NCBI GenBank assembly: GCA_903847405.1
Contig: CAINDP010000043.1
Location: forward strand, 1 to 36,610
Direction: 5' to 3'
DNA: 36,610 bases
DNA from: an uncultured Myxococcales bacterium
GTDB taxonomy: Bacteria > Myxococcota_A > UBA9042 > DTJE01
The notes under the pieces are model-generated. The model worked only from the letters and a program-made list of their open reading frames with translations, did no database searches and was not told the DNA's origin. How positions within the stretch are numbered: the first letter of the stretch is position 1; each line of letters begins with the position of its first letter. This document shows positions 15,524-22,288 of the stretch, piece by piece. A program made the translations under genes and the position numbers.

Positions 15524-16146
15524 CACACTCCCCCCTGGCGCTGGAACGGGACGGCGACGTCGCGCTGCTGGTCCTGGACGCGCCGCCCCGGAACGTGATG
15601 GACCGCGCGTTCTTCGAGGCCTTCGCGGCCTGCGTGCGGGACGTCCTGCCGGGCCTGGACGCGGCGGGCCTGGTGGTGCGTGCTCGGGGCCGGCATTTTT
15701 CCGCGGGGGCCGACGTGGACCAGTTGCGCCAGGTGGCCGCATCTGGGGACTCGGAAGCCTGCCGTTCGCTGCGGGAAAACGCGGCGGCGTTCACGGCCCT
15801 GGAGGCGCTGCCCTTCCCGACCGTCGCGGCGGTGGACGGCGCGTGCCTGGGCAGCGGCCTGGAACTGGCGCTGGCCTGCGGGGGGCGCGTCGCGACGCCG
15901 TCCGCGCTGTTCGCCGCGCCCGAGGCGTCGTTCGACCTGATGCCGGGGTGTGGCGGCACGGTGCGCCTGCCGGAACGGATCGGCGTCGGGGCCGCCCTGG
16001 ACCTGTTGCTGACGGGCCGGTACGTGGACGCCCAGGAGGCCCTGCACCTGGGCCTGGTGGATGTCCTGGCGCCCCGGGCCGAACTGCACGGTGCCGCCGT
16101 CCGCTGGGTGCGCCGCCTGGCAGCCGAACGGGGGAGGTTCCCATGA
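15520..16146 (+). CDS. Enoyl-CoA hydratase/isomerase (crotonase), second of two
   Basis: A 208-residue crotonase, shorter than usual because the C-terminal helices are largely missing. GRHFSAGADVDQL (58-69) and GACLGSGLELALAC (107-120) form the oxyanion-hole loops. Both acids are present, Glu115 and Glu135 (APEASFDLMPG). ATG 15520 overlaps the preceding stop and its own stop overlaps the next start (ATGA), so translation is coupled on both sides. Compared with the first crotonase it has the same core but a truncated trimerisation region. The pair could give dehydratase and isomerase activity in sequence, or form a hetero-oligomer. Confidence 0.88.
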   Translation: MTHSPLALERDGDVALLVLDAPPRNVMDRAFFEAFAACVRDVLPGLDAAGLVVRARGRHFSAGADVDQLRQVAASGDSEACRSLRENAAAFTALEALPFPTVAAVDGACLGSGLELALACGGRVATPSALFAAPEASFDLMPGCGGTVRLPERIGVGAALDLLLTGRYVDAQEALHLGLVDVLAPRAELHGAAVRWVRRLAAERGRFP

Positions 16147-17489
16147 AGGTCCTGCTGGTGAACCCGCCGCGATCGCCCCACAACGCCCTGCGGGACCACG
16201 CGCCGCCGGAAGCGCTCCGGTTCGTCCACTCGCGCCTGGTGGGCCCGCCCCTGGGCCTGCTGACCATCGCGGTCGCGGCCCGGGACGACGCCGACGTGTC
16301 GTTCATCGACCTGAAGGGCGAATACGACCTCCACCCGGACGCCCCGTCGCCGGCCGACTTCATCCGGTCCCGCATCCAGGCCGACCCTCCCGACCTCGTG
16401 GGCGTCACCTTCATCGCGTCCGAAACCCCGGCCGGCCTGGACATCCTGCGGGCGGTGAAGGCCGTGTCCCCCGGCATCGTCACGGTCGCGGGCGGGCTGC
16501 ACGCGACCCTGTGCCCCGAGGACTTCGTGGACCCGGCCGTGGACATCGTGGTGCCGGGCGACGGCGCCGTCGTCTTCCGGAACCTGGTCCGGACGCTGGC
16601 CGCGGGCGGCGACCTGGACACGGTGGGTGGACTGCTGGTCCGTGACGGAGATCGACTGCGCCCCACGCTGGCACCGGCGCCCCCGGTGGACCCGGCGGGT
16701 CGCGACTTCCTGGTCCCGGACCGGTCCTACCTCCAGCCCTGGCTGTCCACCTACACCGTGGGCGGGCGACCGCAGCCGGTGACGTACGTGTTCACGTCGC
16801 TGGGCTGCACCTCGCGCTGCTCGTTCTGCAGCATCTGGCCCCAGCGGGACGGCGCCTACCTGCAGCGGGACGTCGACAGCGTGGTCGCCGAACTGGCCTC
16901 GCTGACCGAGTACGAGGTGATTCGCTGGGCCGACGCGAACTCGGTCGTGGATCTGGAGTGGACCGCCCGCCTGCTGGACCGCCTGGAGGCCGAGGGCATC
17001 CGGAAGCACTTCGTGATGGACCTGCGGCTGGACACGGCCGCGAAGCACCCCGGCCTGATCGCGCGCCTGGCCCGGGGCGGGCTGAAGGTCGTCATCACCG
17101 GCATCGAGTCGCCCCGGGCCGAGGAACTGAAGCGGTACAACAAGGCCCTGGACACCCGATCGATCACCGAGGGGCTGAAGGTGTTCGCCGACAACGGCAT
17201 CCTGCTGCGGGCGAACTACGTGGTGGATCCGGACTACGGGCCGGACGACTTCGCGGCGCTGGCCGACTTCGCCACGGCCCACTCGACGGCGTACGCGGGG
17301 TACACGATCCTGACGCCCATGCCCGGGACCGGCCTGCACCGCCAGATGCGGCCCCGGATCGTCGATTCCGACCTGGCGAAGTACAACTTCTTCAACTGCG
17401 TCGTCGAAACGCGCCTGCCCCTGGATCGGTTCTACGAGGAGGCCGGGCGCCTGTGGGCGATCCGGACCGGGGATCACGTCATTTCGTAG
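16143..17489 (+). CDS. B12-binding-type radical SAM enzyme (rSAM1)
   Basis: A 448-residue protein with an N-terminal Rossmann-like domain of the cobalamin-binding type (MKVLLVNPPR..., GGLHATLCPEDF, VVPGDGAVVF) and a radical SAM domain starting about 215. The [4Fe-4S] cluster motif is GCTSRCSFC (Cys222, Cys226, Cys229). Related enzymes are methyltransferases or make C-C bonds and rings in lipids, natural products and hopanoids. It is the last gene of the operon, with ATG overlapping the crotonase stop. A tailoring reaction on an acyl chain is plausible but unproven. Its last 15 codons are duplicated as a relic at 19863-19908. It converges on the MopE-like lipoprotein gene. Confidence 0.9.
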   Translation: MKVLLVNPPRSPHNALRDHAPPEALRFVHSRLVGPPLGLLTIAVAARDDADVSFIDLKGEYDLHPDAPSPADFIRSRIQADPPDLVGVTFIASETPAGLDILRAVKAVSPGIVTVAGGLHATLCPEDFVDPAVDIVVPGDGAVVFRNLVRTLAAGGDLDTVGGLLVRDGDRLRPTLAPAPPVDPAGRDFLVPDRSYLQPWLSTYTVGGRPQPVTYVFTSLGCTSRCSFCSIWPQRDGAYLQRDVDSVVAELASLTEYEVIRWADANSVVDLEWTARLLDRLEAEGIRKHFVMDLRLDTAAKHPGLIARLARGGLKVVITGIESPRAEELKRYNKALDTRSITEGLKVFADNGILLRANYVVDPDYGPDDFAALADFATAHSTAYAGYTILTPMPGTGLHRQMRPRIVDSDLAKYNFFNCVVETRLPLDRFYEEAGRLWAIRTGDHVIS

Positions 17490-17521
17490 GCGCGAACCGG
17501 GGCCGCCAGACGCCGGGTTGA

Positions 17522-19723
17522 TCAGTTCGTGTCCCACACCAGCGTGTAGGGCTCGCAGCCCGGCTCCCCGCGGATCGACCACCAGACACGGCCTGATTCC
17601 TCGTTGAACGCGTCCGTGTCCAGGTCGTCCGCGTACACGCCGAAGGGGACCCAGACGGGGGTCACTTCGTCCTGCGGATCGGGAATGGGAGGCGGCACGT
17701 AGGTGCCGTCCTTGCACTTGGGGCCCTGGATGTCCCCCGCCCCCTCCGCCGGGTCGGCGCCTTTGCGCCACCATACGCAGATGTGGTACGCGCCGGTCCC
17801 GCCCGAAAGGTACGCGCCAGGCGACAGGGATGTATCGAGGAATCGATTCACTTCGGCCACGCGGAACGTGAAGAAGTCCTCCTCGTCCAACGCGTGGGTC
17901 CACCCGATCGTGTCGGCGATGTCATCCCTTTCATCGACGCTGCCCAGGTCCCTGGCGGTCTGGAACGTGTCGTTCGGCTCCTGTGCGTCCCTCTGCACGT
18001 CGCATTCGGCCGCCCATTCGCAGGTATCCAGGCAACGGAACGTCCCGCACCGGTTCGGGCACGGGTCCGTCGTCGCGGGTGCGCACGAACCGGGGTGGGC
18101 GCACTCGGACCACTCGGGCCAGGTGCAGTCATCGCCGCACGTACGCCGCCGCTCCCCGCAGAAACCGCAATCCTCCGCCGCCTCGACGCCGGAATCGCAT
18201 TCGTGGCCCTCGTCGACGACGTCGTCGCAGTTGTCGTCGATGAGGTTGCACTTCAACTCGGTCACGCGGGGGTTCCGGCTGTCGGACGTGTCGTCGCAGT
18301 CGCCGCCCGTCTTCGTCACCCAGTCGCCCGCCGCGAGGCACAGGCACCTCCCCGCGTCCCGCGCGCCGTAGGTGTCGTGGTCCGCGTCCGGGTACCACAT
18401 CTCGCACCCCAGCCGGTCCAACCCGTCGTCCGTGCCCAGGACGCAGTCGTCGTCCTTGCCGTTGCAGATTTCCGTCATGCCGGGGTTGACGTTCCGGTCC
18501 TGGTCATCGCAATCGGAGCCGTTGTCCACCAGGGTCACCGTCGGGTCCGCTCCGCAGCCGCAGCGTGTCGTCGCGGCATCGCCGTACCCGTCCTTGTCCT
18601 GGTCCACGTAGCGGACCTGGCACTCCCCCACGGTGGGCTCGTCGATCACGTCATCGCAGTCGTCGTCGATGTCGTTGCAGACCTCGGTCGCGTCGGGGCT
18701 CACCGCCTTCACGGCGTCGTTGCAGTCCCCCGCCCGCGAGGCGGTCCAGGGCACCCCCAGGCCGCACCCGCAGCGCGGCTCGCCCACGCCGTACCCGTCC
18801 CCGTCATCGTCCCGCCAGAAGGACGTGCAGTCCGCCGTCCCGTCCTCGTCCGTGTCGCCGTCGCAGTCGTCGTCGTACCTGTTGCAGATTTCGTCCTTCG
18901 GCGGTCCCGCCCTGCACACCTTCGTGCCGTGCTCGCAGACCCGGGGCCCGACGCAGATCGTGGTGCCCCACTGCAGCGCGCACTCGCCGAAGACGATCTC
19001 CTCGTCCGTCTGCCCGTCGCAGTCGTCGTCGAGGTCGTTGCACGTCTCCTCGACCGCGTCGGGCGCGTCGCACGCGGCCAGGCCGTCCGCCGTACACGTT
19101 CGCACGCCCGAGCACGTCGCCATCCCGTTCGTCCGCGTGCACGACGTCGCCAACTGCCGCTGCACCGCCGCAGCCGGGCACACGCACTCCGCCCCCAGCG
19201 ACGGCACGCACTGCTTCACCGACGAGGGCCGGTTCTCGGGCCGGATGCAGTCGTACCCGTCGGGGCACCCTTCGCCGATCCTGCAGTCGATCGCGCAGAA
19301 CTTCCCGGCCTGCGCCGTCCCGAGGCACAGGTCCTTCGTTTCCACCCCCTCCGGGCGGCAATCCGCATCCTCGTTGCACGGCGCGCACAGAAGGTCCGGC
19401 CCCGGCACGCAGGCCCGCACGTCGTCCCCGCCCAACCCCAGGGTGCGGCAGATCCGTCCCTCCGGGCAGGCCTCGTCCGTTCCACAGGGGGTGAACGCCG
19501 GCGCGTCCGGCTGGTCCCGGCCGGCTCCGTCGTCTGCCACGTCCCACGAAACGTCCCGGTCGTCGCCGTCGCCACCCCGGTCCAGGAGGTTCGAATCGGC
19601 CGGCACGTCCCGCGCGTCCGCGACCAGGTCCTCCCCGGGCGTCTGGCTGTTGCCGGTGCAGGCCCATTCCAGCGCGCACGCCCCGATCAGCACGCCCGTG
19701 AACACGCCCCGAAGGTTTCGCAT
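17522..19723 (-). CDS. Large Cys-rich lipoprotein with MopE-type metal-binding repeats
   Basis: A 733-residue exported protein. The start chosen is ATG 19723 because GAGG lies 6 bases upstream; ATG 19729 would touch the GAGG. Lipidation is likely at Cys16 (IGAC) or Cys22 (WAC). An Asp/Pro-rich linker and a Cys-rich region follow. There are five MopE-type motifs of the form (E/K)xCNxxDD(D/N)CDxxxDE at about 226-241, 278-293, 347-362, 418-433 (degenerate, DDDCVLGTDD) and 490-505, interleaved with DxDxDGYG calcium-type loops. After about 600 a non-repetitive beta-rich domain follows, with EPNDTFQTARDLG near its start, as in bacterial pre-peptidase C-terminal domains. MopE binds copper and sits on the cell surface; metal choice here is unknown. 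Flanked by a 46-bp duplication. Confidence 0.87.
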   Translation of the reverse strand: MRNLRGVFTGVLIGACALEWACTGNSQTPGEDLVADARDVPADSNLLDRGGDGDDRDVSWDVADDGAGRDQPDAPAFTPCGTDEACPEGRICRTLGLGGDDVRACVPGPDLLCAPCNEDADCRPEGVETKDLCLGTAQAGKFCAIDCRIGEGCPDGYDCIRPENRPSSVKQCVPSLGAECVCPAAAVQRQLATSCTRTNGMATCSGVRTCTADGLAACDAPDAVEETCNDLDDDCDGQTDEEIVFGECALQWGTTICVGPRVCEHGTKVCRAGPPKDEICNRYDDDCDGDTDEDGTADCTSFWRDDDGDGYGVGEPRCGCGLGVPWTASRAGDCNDAVKAVSPDATEVCNDIDDDCDDVIDEPTVGECQVRYVDQDKDGYGDAATTRCGCGADPTVTLVDNGSDCDDQDRNVNPGMTEICNGKDDDCVLGTDDGLDRLGCEMWYPDADHDTYGARDAGRCLCLAAGDWVTKTGGDCDDTSDSRNPRVTELKCNLIDDNCDDVVDEGHECDSGVEAAEDCGFCGERRRTCGDDCTWPEWSECAHPGSCAPATTDPCPNRCGTFRCLDTCEWAAECDVQRDAQEPNDTFQTARDLGSVDERDDIADTIGWTHALDEEDFFTFRVAEVNRFLDTSLSPGAYLSGGTGAYHICVWWRKGADPAEGAGDIQGPKCKDGTYVPPPIPDPQDEVTPVWVPFGVYADDLDTDAFNEESGRVWWSIRGEPGCEPYTLVWDTN

Positions 19724-19862
19724 GACCATCCTCGCGCCGATGAAACGGTCGGATCCTACTGAACGTTCGGCAACGAGGCAATCGGATTGACAAATCTACG
19801 GTCGGGACCCGTTTTTCCGTATCCCGGTGCAGTTTGTGCTTGACGCACGAAGGCTGTCCCCG

Positions 19863-19908
19863 GGCCGGCCGTCTGTGGGCGATCCGGACCGGGGACCACG
19901 TCATTTCG
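19863..19908 (+). pseudogene. Relic of the 3' end of a radical SAM gene (rSAM1-like)
   Basis: This 46-bp stretch matches 17441-17486, the last 15 sense codons of rSAM1, with three mismatches. In the rSAM1 frame they are GGG to GGC, CGC to CGT and GAT to GAC, all synonymous, so the peptide AGRLWAIRTGDHVIS is unchanged. The stop TAG of rSAM1 is GAG here. Upstream of 19863 the similarity ends abruptly. The stop codon of the minus-strand rSAM2 gene (19901-19903) lies inside this relic. Confidence 0.8.
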
Positions 19909-21340
19909 GAGCGGGTGTCGCGCCGGCGAACCGCGGCCAGGCCCGGCGCAGGCGCAGCAGCGTGCGGAACATCGGCTCGGCCAGGCCGTCCCGGGCGCGC
20001 ATCTCGACCGCCTGCCGCAGCATGTCCGGATCCGGGGTATTTTCGCCCGGAGGCAGGCAGTTCGGGCGCGTCGCGGCCGCCTGGACCAGCAACCGCATCA
20101 CGCCGTCGTACCCCAGGGGCGGCTGCACGTAGAAGGTCGGCGTCACCAGGTCGTCGTCCGGTCCCACCAGGCCCTCGCGCAGCGCGATCCGGTGCAGGGG
20201 CGTGGCGGGGTAGATCCGCAGGCCCACACCCATCAGCACCAGGTCGTCCGGCGAAATCTCGCGATCGATGAAGTCCAGGGACTCGGCGATGGTGGATTCG
20301 TCCTCGCCCGGCCCGCCGAACAGGAAGAACCACACCGTCGGCATGGCCTCGGTCCGGATCACTCGCGCCGCGCGCAGCAGGCCGTCGGGGGTGAAGTTCT
20401 TGCCCAGGCTGCGGATCATGCGCGGGGAAGCCGAGTCGGGCGTGCAGTCGATCTGGGCGAAGCCCGCGGCCTTCATCCGGCCCAGCAGGTCCGCGGTCAC
20501 GCCGCCCGGGTTGACGCCCATCGTCCGCAACCGCACGCCCGGCGCGGCCGCCACGATGGCGTCGCAGATGGCCTCGGCGTGCCCCGGGGGTTCGTTGAAG
20601 GTCGAATCCACGAACTCGAAGGTGGCGCCCGGCAGGCGCGCGGCCGCCTCCGCGATCTCGCCGGCGATGTCCGACGCCTCCCGGAGTCGGTACACCCGGC
20701 CCTCGACGTTCGGATAGGTGCAGTAGATGCAGCCGTGGGAGCACCCGCGGCGGGCCTGTACCGGGTACGAGCCCAGGCGCCGGTAGGGCGTGAAGTCGAT
20801 GTGCAGATCGACCTCGGCGCGGGGTGTGACCAGGGGCCCCGGCAAGCATCGGGGCGGGTTCACGACGATGCGCCCGTCCCGTCGCGATACCACGCCCGGA
20901 AGATCGCCCGGGTCGCGGCCGTCCCGCAGGGCCAGCAGCAGGTCGCGGAAGGCGTGCTCGCCCTCGGCCACCACGCCCCAGTCGGCGCCGTAGTCGTCCA
21001 TCAGGTGCGCCGGGAACAGGCTGAAGGCGCTGCCGCCCAGGACCAGCGGCACGCTCGTCAGGGCGCGCAGGGGCCGCACGAATTCGTCGCGGACCTGGTC
21101 CAGGAAGAACGTGCCCCCGCGGGCTATCAGGTCGTCCACGTTCCGGATCGTCAGGCCGACCACGTCCGGCCGGAACCCCTGGACGGCCTCGGCCAGCCCG
21201 GCGCCGCTGTCGAACGCCCCGTCGTGCACGCGCACCTCGAAGTCCTCCCGCAGGGCGCTGGCCAGCAGGCACAGTCCCAGGGGCGCAACGGGATACGGGA
21301 TGCGGCAGGTATTGGTGTTGATCAGCAGGACGCGCTTCAC
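19901..21340 (-). CDS. B12-binding-type radical SAM enzyme (rSAM2)
   Basis: A 479-residue protein with the same architecture as rSAM1: N-terminal cobalamin-type Rossmann region (MKRVLLINTNT, LGGSAFSLFP, VVAEGEHAFRDLL) and a radical SAM core with RRGCSHGCIYC (Cys200, Cys204, Cys207). Later elements such as DSTFNEPPGHAEAI, MGVNPGG and FLFGGPGEDE fit the TIM-barrel SAM contacts. About 30 residues longer than rSAM1 and clearly a different subfamily. It lies on the opposite strand to the ACP operon. The duplicated junction suggests the two radical SAM genes were once adjacent and convergent. It could act on the same product. The next gene downstream on the strand is the MopE-like lipoprotein. Confidence 0.9.
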   Translation of the reverse strand: MKRVLLINTNTCRIPYPVAPLGLCLLASALREDFEVRVHDGAFDSGAGLAEAVQGFRPDVVGLTIRNVDDLIARGGTFFLDQVRDEFVRPLRALTSVPLVLGGSAFSLFPAHLMDDYGADWGVVAEGEHAFRDLLLALRDGRDPGDLPGVVSRRDGRIVVNPPRCLPGPLVTPRAEVDLHIDFTPYRRLGSYPVQARRGCSHGCIYCTYPNVEGRVYRLREASDIAGEIAEAAARLPGATFEFVDSTFNEPPGHAEAICDAIVAAAPGVRLRTMGVNPGGVTADLLGRMKAAGFAQIDCTPDSASPRMIRSLGKNFTPDGLLRAARVIRTEAMPTVWFFLFGGPGEDESTIAESLDFIDREISPDDLVLMGVGLRIYPATPLHRIALREGLVGPDDDLVTPTFYVQPPLGYDGVMRLLVQAAATRPNCLPPGENTPDPDMLRQAVEMRARDGLAEPMFRTLLRLRRAWPRFAGATPAPK

Positions 21341-21388
21341 GGGCGAAGGATACGGGGCGTCCCCGCGGGCGTCAAGGTGTGGGGCGGG

Positions 21389-21826
21389 TCAGGAAAACCA
21401 CTCGCGGCGCGGGGGATGCAGGAGGATCAGGACCAGCGCGGCCAGGACCAGGAGCTGGCCGGTCCCGCCGATCAGCGACACGACCAGTCCCACGACGCCG
21501 ACCGACTCGAACAGGACCCACCCGGCGATCATCCGCGGCGGCAGGGCCAACCGGGGACCGGTGGGTTCCGGGGCGGGCTCGCCGGAGGGTGCCCGCGGCC
21601 CGGTCGGCCCAACGCGCCGGAACAGCCAGATGCCGGCCAGGACCAGCAGGCCCGCGATCCCGTGGAAGATCGCGTGAACCTCCCCGGGCAGGTCCATCGG
21701 GGCGATCTTGTCCCGCAGCACCATCGTGAGGACCCCGTAGAGCACCACGGAGGCGGCCAGGGCCAGCCGGAGGATCCGGGCCACGGCCAGGGCGGGCGGG
21801 GTGTCGGGGCCGGTGGGGTTCAGCAT
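21389..21826 (-). CDS. Small integral membrane protein, unknown function
   Basis: A 145-residue protein with about four hydrophobic segments: ILRLALAASVVLYGVLTMVL, IFHGIAGLLVLAGIWLF, MIAGWVLFESVGVVGLVVSL and LLVLAALVLILL, separated by a Pro/Gly-rich loop at about 73-93. I do not recognise the family. The start is ATG 21826 with GGAGG 6 bases upstream. It lies upstream of rSAM2 on the same strand with a 48-bp gap, so co-transcription is likely. A role as membrane partner of rSAM2 is possible but unsupported beyond position. Confidence 0.72.
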   Translation of the reverse strand: MLNPTGPDTPPALAVARILRLALAASVVLYGVLTMVLRDKIAPMDLPGEVHAIFHGIAGLLVLAGIWLFRRVGPTGPRAPSGEPAPEPTGPRLALPPRMIAGWVLFESVGVVGLVVSLIGGTGQLLVLAALVLILLHPPRREWFS

Positions 21827-22288
21827 CGGGGACCTCCGGGATTCGACCGTCCCGGCGAGGATACCACGTGCCTCACCGAGCCGATCCTGCGTGCCGTTCC
21901 GAGACAGGGGCGACTCGAAACGATACGAAGTGTGCCGCAGCGGATCACGCGGCGAATCGCGTGATTGCGGGGGGAAATGGCCCTCCCGAGCCCGTCCCGG
22001 GATGGGCTCGGCATACACGGATAAAAGTGGTCCGAGGCTTGCATTGCCTTCCTGGACCCAAGGGTGTGTCCGGCGGGATCCGGAATCGCGAATGGCCTGA
22101 AATCGCGAGTGCCCAGATGCGATGCGACAGCGACAGCGACGGCCTCTACCAGCGACAGCGACTCTGCGGCACGGATCCCGTCGGCACACCCGGGGGACAA
22201 ATCCCGGGGGTCTTCCGAGGCCCGCGCTTCTGCCGGTGAAGCGTGGCGGTACGGAGGCCACCCCTGGGCATCGACCTGGAGGTGCCTG
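21827..22288. other. 462-bp divergent intergenic region with stacked stem-loops
   Basis: No gene seen. It holds: an 8-bp perfect stem ATCACGCG-GCGAAT-CGCGTGAT (21944-21965), extended outward by CCGCA (21935-21939) with TGCGG (21966-21970); a 24-bp near-perfect palindrome at 21987-22010 (CGAGCCC, TCCCGGGA, GGGCTCG); and a bulged stem GGTCC...GGACC (22029-22058) with AGGC/GCCT inside. Further on are repeated CAGCGA hexamers (22125-22165) and two CCCGGGGG copies near 22190. It may hold promoters for both divergent genes and a long structured leader for the GH9 gene. None of the stems has a following T-run. Confidence 0.5.

Noticed and set aside
18160-19080. GTCGTC-rich repeated units, CRISPR-like at first sight
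   Set aside because: They encode the Asp-rich motifs of the MopE-like lipoprotein; spacing is irregular and there are no unique spacers.
19586-19600. GGTTCGAATC, resembling a tRNA T-loop
   Set aside because: It lies in the coding region of the MopE-like gene and no cloverleaf can be formed around it.
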